This document shows, one piece after another, positions 26,933 through 36,877 of a stretch of 64,000 bases of DNA (position 1 is the first letter of the stretch; every line of letters begins with the position of its first letter). The stretch is from an uncultured Acidimicrobiales bacterium. GTDB taxonomy: Bacteria; Actinomycetota; Acidimicrobiia; Acidimicrobiales; CATQHL01. The stretch is from NCBI GenBank assembly GCA_958295925.1, contig CATQHL010000001.1, positions 650,676 to 714,675 of the forward strand, in the 5' to 3' direction. A program made the translations under genes and the position numbers. The notes below the pieces were generated by a model. The model had not been told where the DNA came from, made no database searches, and was given only the letters and a program-made list of their open reading frames with translations.

Positions 26933-28912
26933 ATGGCGGATTCTCCGCAGAACCCCCGTGAAGACGGTTCCACAAAGCCCGACTCGCCTCCGCGCTGGAC
27001 GCGCTGGATGGTCTGGGCCGCCCTGCTTGCCATCTTCGGGGTCATCGTCCTGCCCAATCTGATCTCACGCGACGCCAGCGAGGAAATTCCCTATCGGGAA
27101 TTAATCTCCTCCCTGGAGGAGCAGAAGCTGCGCAAGGAAGAGGCGCAGGGCGCATTCACGCTCCGGCCCGACGACGTTGAGAGGGTGCAGATAAACAACA
27201 CCACCGGCGACATCTTCGGCTGGCGGGAGAACAACACCACGTTCCGCACAACCGGCCCGACGGAACTGCCCGAAGCCGACTACAACCTCATCAGCTCCGC
27301 TATCGGGGAGAGCGTGGAGTTCACCCGGCCATCCACGAGCATCTGGTCGACCCTTCTGCCGCTCCTGCTGCCGGTGGGGCTGCTCATCCTGTTCTTCTGG
27401 TGGATGCAGCGCCGCGCCCAGGGCCAGATGAGCGGGATCATGTCTATCGGCAGGTCGCGGGCCAAGACCTACTCCACCGAGCGCCCCGCCACGACCTTTG
27501 AGGACGTGGCGGGTTATGAGCACACGAAGCAGGAGATCACCGAGGTTGTGGACTTCCTCAAGGAGCCCGAGAAGTTCGCGCGCATCGGCGCACGAATACC
27601 CAAGGGGATCCTCCTTGTCGGACCCCCGGGCACCGGAAAGACCCTTATCGCCCGCGCCGTGGCCGGTGAGGCGGGGGTGCCATTCCTTTCAGTGACCGGC
27701 TCCGACTTCATGGAGATGTTCGTGGGCGTGGGGGCAAGCCGGGTTCGCGACCTGTTCCAGTCGGCCCGAAAGATGGGGCGCGCAATCATCTTCATCGACG
27801 AGATCGACTCCATCGGACGCAAGCGGGGAGCCGGGCTGGGCGGCGGGCACGACGAGAGGGAGCAGACGCTCAACCAGATGCTCTCTGAGATGGACGGGTT
27901 CGAGGCCACGGACGGAATCGTGATGATGGCCGCCACGAACAGGCCGGACATCCTTGATCCCGCCCTGCTGCGCCCCGGAAGATTCGACAGGCAGGTTGTT
28001 GTACCCCTCCCCGAGCTTGAGGACCGTCGGGAGATACTCAAGGTGCATGTGAAGGGCAAGTCGGTGCACAACGACGTCGACCTCACCGTGCTTGCGAGGG
28101 GCACCCCAGGAATGAGCGGGGCAGACCTTTCCAATCTGGTGAACGAGGCTGCGCTCACCGCTGTGCGGGCAGGCAGCGACTCCATTTCGGCCTGGCACTT
28201 CGAAAGCGCAAGGGACAGGGTGCTGATTGGGCAGCAGCGGGAGTCGATGGCCCTCTCAGGGGAGGAGAAGAAAGCCGTGGCATACCACGAGGCCGGGCAC
28301 GCCGTCTGCGCCGCCAGCCTCCCTCACGCAGACCCCCTGCATAAGGTGTCTGTCATTCCCAGCGGGATGGCCCTTGGAGTGACGATGCAGCTCCCGGAGC
28401 ACGAACGCCACATCTACCGTCAGAACTACATCGAAGACACCCTCGTGGTTCGCATGGGCGGACGCGTGGCCGAGGAACTGGTGTTCGGAGTCGTCTCCAC
28501 GGGCGCCAACGACGACCTGGTGGGCGCCACCCAGATGGCAAAGAAGATGGTGCGGGAGTGGGGGATGAGCGAACGGCTGGGCCCCATGGCCTGGGGGTCG
28601 CACAGCGAGGTCTTCCTGGGCGAGGAGATCGTGAGCACCAGGGAGTACAGCGACGAAACCGCCCGCCTGATTGACGAGGAGGTCGAGCGCATCCTCAGGA
28701 ATCAGGAGGAACGCTGCCGAAAGCTCCTCACCGTGCGTCGCCTGGCCCTGGACCTGGTGGCCAACGCTCTGCTGGAAAAGGAGAGCATCCCCGGGAGCGA
28801 GGTAGTCCGGCTGCTCGAGCTGGCCATGGGCAACGGGTCCGAACCGTATTCGGGCTCAGCGCAGCACGAATTGGCTGCGGCGTCGGCTCTGGCGGCCTCT
28901 GTGCACGCTTAG
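26933..28912 (+). CDS. ftsH: ATP-dependent zinc metalloprotease FtsH
   Basis: FtsH (659 aa) degrades membrane and some soluble proteins. Two transmembrane segments (about 27-45 and 137-158) flank a periplasmic loop. The AAA+ core has Walker [12 protein letters not shown] near residue 225, Walker [16 protein letters not shown], the second region of homology [20 protein letters not shown], and the zinc site HEAGH near residue 445 with a distal Asp region. ATG at 26933. TAGCAT at 26921-26926 ends 6 bases before the ATG and could be the -10 of a leaderless transcript, though GGA also precedes the start. Confidence 0.97.
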   Translation: MADSPQNPREDGSTKPDSPPRWTRWMVWAALLAIFGVIVLPNLISRDASEEIPYRELISSLEEQKLRKEEAQGAFTLRPDDVERVQINNTTGDIFGWRENNTTFRTTGPTELPEADYNLISSAIGESVEFTRPSTSIWSTLLPLLLPVGLLILFFWWMQRRAQGQMSGIMSIGRSRAKTYSTERPATTFEDVAGYEHTKQEITEVVDFLKEPEKFARIGARIPKGILLVGPPGTGKTLIARAVAGEAGVPFLSVTGSDFMEMFVGVGASRVRDLFQSARKMGRAIIFIDEIDSIGRKRGAGLGGGHDEREQTLNQMLSEMDGFEATDGIVMMAATNRPDILDPALLRPGRFDRQVVVPLPELEDRREILKVHVKGKSVHNDVDLTVLARGTPGMSGADLSNLVNEAALTAVRAGSDSISAWHFESARDRVLIGQQRESMALSGEEKKAVAYHEAGHAVCAASLPHADPLHKVSVIPSGMALGVTMQLPEHERHIYRQNYIEDTLVVRMGGRVAEELVFGVVSTGANDDLVGATQMAKKMVREWGMSERLGPMAWGSHSEVFLGEEIVSTREYSDETARLIDEEVERILRNQEERCRKLLTVRRLALDLVANALLEKESIPGSEVVRLLELAMGNGSEPYSGSAQHELAAASALAASVHA

Positions 28913-28952
28913 CTGCAGTCAGGGCCGGGCAGAGCCAGACAGGCAAGCTGGA

Positions 28953-29372
28953 GTGCGAACCACTCCCCTGGCGCTCATCCTCTCTGCAGTGGCCGTACTG
29001 GTCGCCTTCCTGTTCACCCGCCGTCGCCATCGATGGCGGGGGGCGCTGGGCACCGAAGACGTTCCAGCCACCCTTGACCTCTCGGATTTTGGCGGCGCAT
29101 CGGAGAGTTGGCGACTGGTCGTCTTCACCGACGACGACTGCAGAGCCTGCGAGTCGGTCGTCCGCAGCCTTAGGCCCCTGGCCGCCAGCGACGTGGCCCT
29201 GACGGAGGTCGAAGCCTCATCCCGGCCTGAGATGCATCGCATCTACGACGTGCGCTCAGTGCCTCTCACCCTGGTGGTCAACCCCGTTGGGGGAGTAGAC
29301 GCCTGGTTTCGTGGGCCTCTTTCCGCCGAAGATGTCCGACTGGCGCGGAGCATCCTCGGCAAAGACGGCTGA
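28953..29372 (+). CDS. Membrane-anchored thioredoxin-like protein
   Basis: A 139-aa protein with one N-terminal hydrophobic segment (about 5-22) followed by a basic stop-transfer stretch RRRHRWRG and a thioredoxin-like domain. The domain has a CRAC motif after FTDDD, and VRSVPLTLVV supplies the cis-proline position. It would act outside the cytoplasmic membrane in thiol redox chemistry. GTG start at 28953; the true start is uncertain because the ribosome-binding site overlaps it. It follows ftsH by 40 bases and converges on the next gene. Confidence 0.65.
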   Translation: MRTTPLALILSAVAVLVAFLFTRRRHRWRGALGTEDVPATLDLSDFGGASESWRLVVFTDDDCRACESVVRSLRPLAASDVALTEVEASSRPEMHRIYDVRSVPLTLVVNPVGGVDAWFRGPLSAEDVRLARSILGKDG

Positions 29373-29376
29373 ACTC

Positions 29377-30930
29377 TCAGTAGAGGAGAAGCCCGTAGGG
29401 CGAAAGGGATCCGGCCTCGGGCACCGATGATCGGATTCCCATCCCGCCCACGTCCCTCACCGAGGAAATCAAGGGTTCGGAGGCCTCCACCCTGTAGGCG
29501 AGCGCAGCGTCCGTGTCCTCCCCGCCTTCTAGAACCACAAGCAGCCGCTGCAGCGGGCGGATCTCAAGATCGCCCAGGCCGTCCACCGTCTCCCAGCCGG
29601 AGGAGCGGAGCGCCTCGATGCTCAATCGGCTGATTGTCTCAACCGAGGGGTTCACCAGCGCGAGGCGAAGGGTCTCTGTCGCCTCTGCCGAGACTCGGGC
29701 GATCAGGTGTCTCGTGGCGCCGGCCGTTCGCCCGGGAGTGATGGAAACCCCCTTGGTGGGAGAGGTCAGCAGTCTTTCCGCAACAATTCCCACGCCGTTG
29801 AACGACCGCACCCTCACCCAGTAGGACTCGCTGGCGATCACCCTCTCGGTGGCCGCTAGCACGTACGACCCCGAGAGCGGATGCTCCTCGCCAACGTCAA
29901 AGATCACCTGGATTCTCTGCCTGGCGGGGACAGTGATCTCGAAAGGCGCCACCGGTCGCGCCTTGAGGTTGTCGTCTATCTCGACGGTGAACTCCACCTC
30001 GGCCTCGCTGGGGTTGGGGTTGTACAGGACGATGGAACTCGACGAGCCGACCTCGGCCGAACCGATTCCCAGCGGAAACATCCATTGGTACTCCGCCTTG
30101 GGGGAGGCGTCCGCCAGGGCAATGCCCGAAAGCCCGAATGACCCGTCGAATCCCTGAAGAAGCGCTGCCACCACTCCTCCGCTGCGAGCCTCAACCGAAA
30201 ACGAGACCTGGGAACGGCGCGTCACCTCGGCTCGCAGATCCAGCACCTTCAGGGAGTTGGGGGGGATTACCACCCCGGTGTACGCCACTGGCTTCCTGCT
30301 CCCGTCGTCAGTGGAGAAAGCCAGGTCCACCACGGCGTCGTCAGGGTGCGGGTTAAGCAGATGCAGGTGCGCCCGGGCGTCTCGACGAGTGCTGAGCGCC
30401 GCGAAAAACCAGGACGTGGAGGCCTCGGTCAGACAGTTGCCGACATCGGAGTGCGCCCCGCTCCTCACCGAGAGGGAGACGACCGCCTCGGAATTCTCGA
30501 TGCGAACCATCGCCGAGACGAACACCTCGTCGAAAGCCGCCAAATCCTCGTTGGAACCCGCGATTAATTCCCAAAGGCTCAGCTCCTTCCTTGAATGCTG
30601 GCCGACGGTTATCTCAGCCTCGACGGGCTGCCAGCCGCGGGAGACTGTCCCCAGAGGCACTGCAGGGAACGCCACCAGGCGGACGATCGCCTCGGTGTCG
30701 CCTGAGTTGGTTATGACCACCAGCGTCTCGTTGTCCGCCTTGCCTACCACGCCACCTACGCAGAACCAGGTGGAGCCGCCCTCAGATGAATAGCCGGCGG
30801 GGACCACGACCCCCGTCGTCTCCTCGGGCGTGGCAGATTGGCGCTGGGAAGCCACCCGATCGGCCACTGCGAGGGCCGCGAGCATTGCCAGGAGGGCCAG
30901 GACGCCGGGCCAGCGGTGCACCTTCCTCAC
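29377..30930 (-). CDS. Secreted DUF5719-like protein
   Basis: A 517-aa exported protein with an N-terminal signal or anchor segment (WPGVLALLAMLAALAVA, residues 7-23). The rest is beta-rich, with repeating patterns of the type VVITNSGDTEAIVRLVAF and LYNPNPSEAEVEFTVEI, consistent with several immunoglobulin-like or beta-sandwich repeats. The arrangement resembles the actinobacterial DUF5719 proteins encoded next to large GT2 membrane proteins. GTG at 30930, one base after the glycosyltransferase stop, so the two form an operon. Function unknown; a surface-glycan role is inferred from the partner. Confidence 0.7.
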   Translation of the reverse strand: MRKVHRWPGVLALLAMLAALAVADRVASQRQSATPEETTGVVVPAGYSSEGGSTWFCVGGVVGKADNETLVVITNSGDTEAIVRLVAFPAVPLGTVSRGWQPVEAEITVGQHSRKELSLWELIAGSNEDLAAFDEVFVSAMVRIENSEAVVSLSVRSGAHSDVGNCLTEASTSWFFAALSTRRDARAHLHLLNPHPDDAVVDLAFSTDDGSRKPVAYTGVVIPPNSLKVLDLRAEVTRRSQVSFSVEARSGGVVAALLQGFDGSFGLSGIALADASPKAEYQWMFPLGIGSAEVGSSSSIVLYNPNPSEAEVEFTVEIDDNLKARPVAPFEITVPARQRIQVIFDVGEEHPLSGSYVLAATERVIASESYWVRVRSFNGVGIVAERLLTSPTKGVSITPGRTAGATRHLIARVSAEATETLRLALVNPSVETISRLSIEALRSSGWETVDGLGDLEIRPLQRLLVVLEGGEDTDAALAYRVEASEPLISSVRDVGGMGIRSSVPEAGSLSPYGLLLY

Positions 30931-30931
30931 G

Positions 30932-33900
30932 TCAAGTCACCCTGCGCCTGCTGAGCGAGAGAAACACGGCCAAGGCCAGCAAAAAGACCCACAGGAGTAT
31001 CTGCCAGACGTGCACGGAACGACTCAGCGGGGAGTCGTATCCGAGCTCCACTTCGCCGGGGGAGTCCACATTGAAGACTCTTGCCCACCCCAAGGCTTGG
31101 GCAGAGGGGACGTCCTGCCCTTCCAAGCTGAGCCTCCACCCGGCGGCGGCGTCGGCCAAGTAGACCCGAACAGGCACGTTTACGATCCCCTTTGCGGTTG
31201 TCGAGTCCTCGTATACGGGAAATGGCGAGGCTCCCGCCAGGAGTTCCTGGGAGGAAAGCGGGCCAGTCCCTGCCAGAACCGCGTGAGACAGCGCACCGTT
31301 CGTGTTGCGGAACACCTTCAAGCCCGTACGCGACTCCCCGTGCTCCAGGTCGAGCTGGTCTTCGAGCCGACGGGTCACCCTGGGGGGGACCTGCCTGGTC
31401 AGCTGACCGAAAGGCTCCGGGGCGATTCTCTCTACGACAATCAGGTAACGAACCCCCAGGGGGACAAGCGCCTCCCCCAGACGGTTGTCGTTTCCATGAA
31501 TTGCATCCCTCCAGGCATCGGCGAGGAGTTCGGACTCCCCCGGGTCGTCGGAAACCCATTGCGATCCGATCTCTGGAATGCCCGACGTGGAGGTTGCGTA
31601 CACCAACTCCCCGTCCAGCGGCCTTCCCGCCAGCGGGAGCACATCGGGATGCCCTACCCAGAGGATGCGAAACGCGCTTCCTGCGGATTCCCTTTCGACA
31701 GCCGCCAACGAACTCGAATAGTCGCCCTCCGGCATTCCCCAGCGCCCGTCCAGCGTCAATCCCAGCACAGGGATGCTTCCGATCAGCAGGGCGATCCCTG
31801 CGGCGCCCGTAAGCAGGGACCTGTTCAGGCTCCGCACGTCCCCATCGACAGCGGAAACGCTCACGGCCACCGCCATCGCCAGTCCTACTGCTGCTGGCGC
31901 CAGCAGCAGCTCCGCTCGCGGCAGATCGCCCAGCAGCCACCCGCGTTCGTTGGCGAGGGCGATGAGCACCGACGCCAGAACCAGTATCCAAGCCCGGAAC
32001 ATCCAGATCAGCCGCTGCCCGCGCGCCAGCAGCAAGCCGAGGGCGCCCAGCGCCAGCATTCCCCAGATAAGGCTGCGCTCTCCTACGACACCCGTGTCGA
32101 AGCGCAGCATCTCCGAGAACTTGTAGCCCGACAAGCCTGCGGGCCTGGCACCGCCAAAATCCACCAAACCCCTCCACGACCGGGGGGCCGACGGCCAGTT
32201 GAGCGCCCAGCCCAGGGCCAAGCCACCCAGGGTGACCACGACGAGCCTGGGGAGACGCTCTGCCCTCCCGGCAAGCAGGCCACCAGCGACGATGGCCAGG
32301 GCCAGCAGCAGCACCCCCATCACGGCCAGCGGTACGAACGCCCCCAGCAGCCCCAGCAGCATCCCCACCGCCAGTGTCGGGGTCACCCATCCCGCCAGGA
32401 TTCCCTCCCTTGACCCCTCGCCCTCCAACGCAGTGGCCCGGGACATCCAGAGAAGAATCCAGGGCAGCACCCCGTAGACACCCAGCGCGCTCCAATTGCC
32501 GTTCGCCATGGCGTTGTAGGGCAGGGGCATGAACACGAAAGCGGCCAGGCCCGCAATTTGACCCCTCTTCGAACCGAACTGCCCCATAAATCGCCAGATG
32601 CCCAAGGCCCCAAAGGGAATAAGCCCAACCAGCAGAACAGTCCTTGCAAGGGCCAGCGAGCCGAACAGCAGGGAACCGGCCATACCCAAAATGAACAAGG
32701 CGGTGGGCGCGTGGCCGTCCATCCCCAACCCCTCAGGCCGCCAGCCGCTCAGCCAATCGCTGAAGAGATCGCCGGGGCTTTCGCCGAAGGGGGCGATCTC
32801 CCCCAGCACGGGGACGGATCGCGTTATGAGATGCCTTCCCCCGAATAAGAAGATCGCCCCGATCGTCACCCAGGCCGCAATGGACAGCCGCACGGGGGCG
32901 CTTCGGAAGGCAGACCAGTAACGGCTGCCCCTGCCCAGAAAACCCTCACTGTGCTCCGATCCCGACAAGAGCGCCCTGAGGTACCTTCGCAGCGAAACCA
33001 CGTTGCGGGATTGCAGCCTCACGACGCGCGTTTGCGACTCCTCAGACCGGAGGATCGAAAGCTGTCGGCGTCTTCGCAATATCTCCGGCAGCCCGAGCAG
33101 GTTCCAAGGCCAGGCGGCCGTCAAGGACAGGAATCGGCGGAAGTGTCCAGTAAGAAAGGCCGCAAGGGACTCCAGGCCAATCATCAGGATCGCCAGGGGG
33201 ATCAGCCCGACCTCGTGCGGGTGGGCGCACACGAGGCACGAGCGCAGGTTGTGGCGCCATGCCAGCCGGTCCCGCCCCAGTCCCTTTACGCGCTCTGAAA
33301 GCCTTGCCCTGTGACGCACCACCGCAGCAGGGGCGACCCGCACCGAGGTGCCCGCAATCGTGGCGCGCCAGCCGAAGTCGGTGTCTTCGCCGTGGAAGGA
33401 AATGGCGCTGTCGAAACCGCCCAAACGCTTATAAAGGCCGACGTCGACGAGCATGCAGGCGCTCGCAACCGCCAGCACTGTTGCCGCGTCGTCGTGATGG
33501 CCCTGGTCGAGTTCGCCAGGGGTAATGAGCGGAATGGGCGCCCCGAGCTTGTCCACCGTCAAGCCCAGGGACTGAAGCGACCTGGGGTCGTCCCAGTCCA
33601 CAAGCTTTGGGCCGACGACCCCGGCCCCGCTGCTCATAGCCTCCTCCGCCAGCCTGGTCACGGCGTCGGTCGACAGTGAAATGTCGTCGTGGCAGATCAG
33701 CAGGTAGGCAGGCTCATCCTCCTTGGACGAGAGGCGCTCCTTGCCGACTGCTTCAATGGCCGCGTTCACGGCAGCCGAGAATCCCGGGTTTCCGTCCACG
33801 AACAGCACGGAAGCCTCTGGCAGGAAGTCGGAGACCCGTTCCGCCAAGCCCGAGCCGGCCACTGCGGGAGAGGTGTCCACAACCGTGACGTCGAGATTGG

Positions 33901-34024
33901 AGTGGTCTTGATCACGCAGGGAGCGCAAGGTTTCCTCAAACCAGTCCCCGGGCGAGTGCGCCACGACTATTGCGTGGACGCTCGGTCCGATTCTCGGCAG
34001 GCCCCCAGTCGCGGGCTCAGTCAC
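30932..34024 (-). CDS. Very large GT2 glycosyltransferase with polytopic membrane domain
   Basis: A 1030-aa protein. Residues about 14-260 form a GT-A family 2 domain: VHAIVVAHSPGDWFEETL, VVDTSPAV, VDGNPGFSAAVNAAI, the metal-binding ICHDDISL, and FHGEDTDFGWRA. Residues from about 275 to 800 are polytopic, and a soluble extracytoplasmic region (about 800-995) precedes a final C-terminal membrane segment. It resembles the large actinobacterial GT2 proteins found beside whiB2 and fbiA. GTG start at 34024. It is presumably a cell-envelope polysaccharide enzyme; the sugar is unknown. It is divergent from cofD. Confidence 0.8.
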   Translation of the reverse strand: MTEPATGGLPRIGPSVHAIVVAHSPGDWFEETLRSLRDQDHSNLDVTVVDTSPAVAGSGLAERVSDFLPEASVLFVDGNPGFSAAVNAAIEAVGKERLSSKEDEPAYLLICHDDISLSTDAVTRLAEEAMSSGAGVVGPKLVDWDDPRSLQSLGLTVDKLGAPIPLITPGELDQGHHDDAATVLAVASACMLVDVGLYKRLGGFDSAISFHGEDTDFGWRATIAGTSVRVAPAAVVRHRARLSERVKGLGRDRLAWRHNLRSCLVCAHPHEVGLIPLAILMIGLESLAAFLTGHFRRFLSLTAAWPWNLLGLPEILRRRRQLSILRSEESQTRVVRLQSRNVVSLRRYLRALLSGSEHSEGFLGRGSRYWSAFRSAPVRLSIAAWVTIGAIFLFGGRHLITRSVPVLGEIAPFGESPGDLFSDWLSGWRPEGLGMDGHAPTALFILGMAGSLLFGSLALARTVLLVGLIPFGALGIWRFMGQFGSKRGQIAGLAAFVFMPLPYNAMANGNWSALGVYGVLPWILLWMSRATALEGEGSREGILAGWVTPTLAVGMLLGLLGAFVPLAVMGVLLLALAIVAGGLLAGRAERLPRLVVVTLGGLALGWALNWPSAPRSWRGLVDFGGARPAGLSGYKFSEMLRFDTGVVGERSLIWGMLALGALGLLLARGQRLIWMFRAWILVLASVLIALANERGWLLGDLPRAELLLAPAAVGLAMAVAVSVSAVDGDVRSLNRSLLTGAAGIALLIGSIPVLGLTLDGRWGMPEGDYSSSLAAVERESAGSAFRILWVGHPDVLPLAGRPLDGELVYATSTSGIPEIGSQWVSDDPGESELLADAWRDAIHGNDNRLGEALVPLGVRYLIVVERIAPEPFGQLTRQVPPRVTRRLEDQLDLEHGESRTGLKVFRNTNGALSHAVLAGTGPLSSQELLAGASPFPVYEDSTTAKGIVNVPVRVYLADAAAGWRLSLEGQDVPSAQALGWARVFNVDSPGEVELGYDSPLSRSVHVWQILLWVFLLALAVFLSLSRRRVT

Positions 34025-34209
34025 GATTACCTGAAGAAGGTGTTTCCCGGGTCTGCGAAAGCATCGCCATGGCTACCGCAGACACCCGACCGCGTCGGAA
34101 GGAGGTAGATGCAGAACAGAAGGCTTGAGGACGCGACGGGGCACGACTGGGGTATAACTGCCTGGAGTGGACACAGCACTAGACACTAATTCTGGATAAC
34201 TGATTCGTC

Positions 34210-35175
34210 GTGAATGCGCACCAGGGAGCCGTGCCTTCGCCGACAGTCGCCGTGCTGGCCGGGGGTTACGGCGCCGCCCGCTTTCTCCAGGGGCTCGTGC
34301 GAGTGGTCGAGCCTTCAAACATCACGGCGGTGGTGAACTGCGGAGACGACGTGATTCTGCACGGGCTTCACGTGAGCCCCGACCTCGACACCGTCACATA
34401 CTGCCTGACGGGCGAGCTGAACCCTGAGACCGGCTGGGGATTGAAGGGAGAGACCTGGCAGGCGCTGGAGACCTTGAGCAGGCTGGGGGCCGAGACCTGG
34501 TTCTCCCTGGGGGACCGTGACCTGGGAACCCACGTGTACCGCACCCGGCGCCTGAGGGAGGGAGCCCCGCTCTCCCAGGTAACCGCCGAAGTGTCCGCCG
34601 GATGGGGTGTTGGCATAAGAATTCTGCCTGCTACCGACGACCGCATCGAGACTCGCCTCACCCTGCTCGGCGACCCTCTCACCGAGATCGGCTTCCAGGA
34701 ATACTTTGTCAAGCGTCGGCACTCGGTGGCGGTGGGTTCGGTCCGATTCGCCGGGGCTGCCCTCACGAGCCCGGCGCCTGGCGTGATGAAGGCGCTGGAG
34801 ATTTCGCGGATACTGGTGATAGCACCGTCCAACCCGATCCTCTCCATCTGGCCCATCCTGGCCATCCCCGGCATCCGGGCCGCGGTGAACCTGCGGAGGA
34901 ATTCCGTCGTGGCCATCTCGCCGATAGTCGACGGGGCGGCCCTGCGGGGCCCTGCCGCCAGACTGCTTGAGGAGTTGGGGCACGAGCCCTCGGTCGCGGG
35001 GGTGGCCCGTCTCTATTCCCCCCTTGCTTCCGTGCTGGTAATCGACGAAGCCGACAGGCGCAGGGCGCAGGAGGTGGAGGCCGAGGGCATGCGCTGCGTG
35101 GTCACGCCGACGGTCATGCACACGCCGTCGCTGGCGGCGGAGCTGGCCGAAGTTGTAATAGGCGCCTTGTCGTGA
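34210..35175 (+). CDS. cofD: 2-phospho-L-lactate transferase (F420 synthesis)
   Basis: CofD/FbiA (321 aa) joins the phospholactate (or PEP) moiety to Fo to make (dehydro-)F420-0. Seen: AVLAGGYGAARFLQGL, VVNCGDDVILHGLHVSPDLDTVTY, SLGDRDLGTHVYRTR, and APSNPILSIWPIL. GTG at 34210 has no visible ribosome-binding site; the preceding GGATAACT would suit a leaderless start, and another GTG lies at 34231. Its stop overlaps the cofE start (GTGA). The lactate/PEP-guanylyltransferase (cofC/fbiD) is not in the window. Confidence 0.94.
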   Translation: MNAHQGAVPSPTVAVLAGGYGAARFLQGLVRVVEPSNITAVVNCGDDVILHGLHVSPDLDTVTYCLTGELNPETGWGLKGETWQALETLSRLGAETWFSLGDRDLGTHVYRTRRLREGAPLSQVTAEVSAGWGVGIRILPATDDRIETRLTLLGDPLTEIGFQEYFVKRRHSVAVGSVRFAGAALTSPAPGVMKALEISRILVIAPSNPILSIWPILAIPGIRAAVNLRRNSVVAISPIVDGAALRGPAARLLEELGHEPSVAGVARLYSPLASVLVIDEADRRRAQEVEAEGMRCVVTPTVMHTPSLAAELAEVVIGALS

Positions 35176-35870
35176 ACCGCCTGGAGATTCTGGCCGTGGA
35201 GGGTCTCGGGGAGATCGCCGCCGGGTGCGACCTGGCGGCCGAGATCGTCTCGGCCGCCTCGCTGGAAGACGGGGACGTCGTTGTGGTGACGCAGAAGATC
35301 GTCTCCAAGGCCGAAGGCCGCTTGCGGGCGGTGGACGCCGGGGACCTCGTCGAGCGCCGACGGCTCGTGGAGGGGGAATCCTCCCGCGTGCTGCGCAGGC
35401 GCGGCGAACTGCTCATCTGCGAGACTCCGCACGGCTTCGTGTGCGCCAACGCCGGCGTGGACTTCTCGAATGTTCCCGAGGGATTCGCCGCGCTGCTGCC
35501 CGCCGACCCCGACCGCTCGGCGCGGCGCATCAGGGACGGCATCCGCATGCACGGATCGGTGGGGGTGGGCGTGGTTGTCTCCGACACGTTCGGGCGGCCT
35601 TGGCGACGAGGCCTGACAGACGCCGCCATCGGCTGCGCCGGGGTGCTGCCTATCTTGGATCTGCGCGGCAGCGAGGACGCCACGGGAAGGAGCCTGCAGG
35701 TCACCGAGGTGGCGATCGCCGACGAGATCGCCGCTGCCGCGGAACTGGTCATGGGCAAGGATCGCAACGTCCCGGTTGCGGTGCTGAGGGGACTTCCAAG
35801 TTCGTGGCTGGGTTCGGGCAGCGTTACCGCCGACTTGCTGCGGCCAGCCCGGGAGGACTTGTTCCGCTAG
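35172..35870 (+). CDS. cofE: Coenzyme F420:L-glutamate ligase, single-domain form
   Basis: CofE (232 aa) adds glutamates to F420-0. Seen: GDVVVVTQKIVSKAEGR near residue 35, the ETPHGFVCANAGVD motif, and VVVSDTFGRPWRRGLTDAAIGCAG. Mycobacterial FbiB is about 450 aa because a C-terminal FMN-binding nitroreductase-like domain reduces dehydro-F420-0; here that domain is absent, and the stop falls cleanly after the ligase. GTG at 35172 overlaps cofD. The stop overlaps the stop of the guanylyltransferase gene on the other strand in a shared CTAG. Confidence 0.93.
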   Translation: MNRLEILAVEGLGEIAAGCDLAAEIVSAASLEDGDVVVVTQKIVSKAEGRLRAVDAGDLVERRRLVEGESSRVLRRRGELLICETPHGFVCANAGVDFSNVPEGFAALLPADPDRSARRIRDGIRMHGSVGVGVVVSDTFGRPWRRGLTDAAIGCAGVLPILDLRGSEDATGRSLQVTEVAIADEIAAAAELVMGKDRNVPVAVLRGLPSSWLGSGSVTADLLRPAREDLFR

Positions 35871-36877
35871 CCCCCGGCCACTACCTTCTCGCCGTCGGCG
35901 AGCAGCCTCCCCCCTGAGACTTCCGCCCCCTCCCCTACCACGGCGCCGAACCCCACCACAGAGTCTGTGACTATGGCATCGGCGCAAACCCTCCCGCCCG
36001 GGAGCAGCACCGACCGGCGGACGACGGCCCCCTCGGACACCTCAGCGTCACGCATGATCACGCTTTCGACCACTTCAGCCCCTGTTGAGACCTTGGACGA
36101 TTCACTGCGGGCCGCCGGCACTTCCCTGCGCAGGCCGGAAATCAGGTCCAGCTGCGACTGCAGGTACGACCTCGGCGTCCCGGCGTCTATCCAGTAATCC
36201 TCGGAGCGGAGCGCGTAGAGGGCACCCTCCCTGGCGAGATGGGGGAAGACCTCGCGCTCCATGGAGACTGGCCTGTCGCTGCCGATGAGGTCCAGCACCG
36301 AGGGCTCCAAAACGTAGACCCCGGCGTTGATCCAGCCGCCGCCGGCGCCCTCGGAGCCTGACGGCTTCTCCACGAAACGCGCCACATTTCCCTCTTCGTC
36401 GGCCAGGACGCTCCCAAAGCGAGAGGTATCCAGCACCGGGATGGTCAGTATCGTCGCCGCCGCCGGGCGATCCCGGTGCAGCGCCAGCAGGGCGTCGTAG
36501 GAGGCGTCGGTGAGGATGTCCCCGTTCACGACCATGAATGTCCGTGAGAAGGCGGAACTGCCTCCCAGGGAACTTACCGCAAACCGCAGGCCGCCGGCCG
36601 TCCCAAGGGGGGCAGGCTCGGTGGCGTAGCTGAGGGTGGCCCCGGCGCAGCGGCCGTCCGGGTATTGAGCAAGAAACTCGTCGGGGAGGTATCCCAGCGA
36701 GAGCAGGACGTCGCTTACATTCTCGTCGGCCAGCTTGCCCACCACGTGCTCGATCATCGGGCGGTCGACTATGGGAAGCATCTGCTTTGCCCTTCCCAGC
36801 GTGAGAGGCCGAAGACGCATCCCCTTTCCCCCGGCCAGGACCACCGCGCCGGTTACTGCCGACTGCCTGCCAGTCAT
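35867..36877 (-). CDS. Mannose-1-phosphate guanylyltransferase-like nucleotidyltransferase
   Basis: A 336-aa nucleotidyltransferase with GXGXXLRPLT-type signature LAGGKGMRLRPLTLGRAKQMLPI, a VVNGDILTD metal site, VEKPSGSEGAGGGWINAGVYVLEP, and a C-terminal left-handed beta-helix (about 250-336) with hexapeptide-like repeats. By position next to cofD-cofE it corresponds to Rv3264c (ManB, GDP-mannose pyrophosphorylase). A UDP-glucose or dTDP-glucose activity is possible from sequence alone. ATG at 36877. It converges with cofE. Confidence 0.82.
   Translation of the reverse strand: MTGRQSAVTGAVVLAGGKGMRLRPLTLGRAKQMLPIVDRPMIEHVVGKLADENVSDVLLSLGYLPDEFLAQYPDGRCAGATLSYATEPAPLGTAGGLRFAVSSLGGSSAFSRTFMVVNGDILTDASYDALLALHRDRPAAATILTIPVLDTSRFGSVLADEEGNVARFVEKPSGSEGAGGGWINAGVYVLEPSVLDLIGSDRPVSMEREVFPHLAREGALYALRSEDYWIDAGTPRSYLQSQLDLISGLRREVPAARSESSKVSTGAEVVESVIMRDAEVSEGAVVRRSVLLPGGRVCADAIVTDSVVGFGAVVGEGAEVSGGRLLADGEKVVAGG

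Noticed and set aside
30830..32495. 527-codon plus and 522-codon minus frames
   Set aside because: Shadows of the large GT2 membrane protein, which has clear GT-A motifs and membrane segments in its own frame.
34150..34160. TATAAC considered as the cofD promoter -10
   Set aside because: The nearest TTGA-type -35 is about 22 bases away, and a closer GGATAAC precedes the GTG; neither is convincing enough to list.
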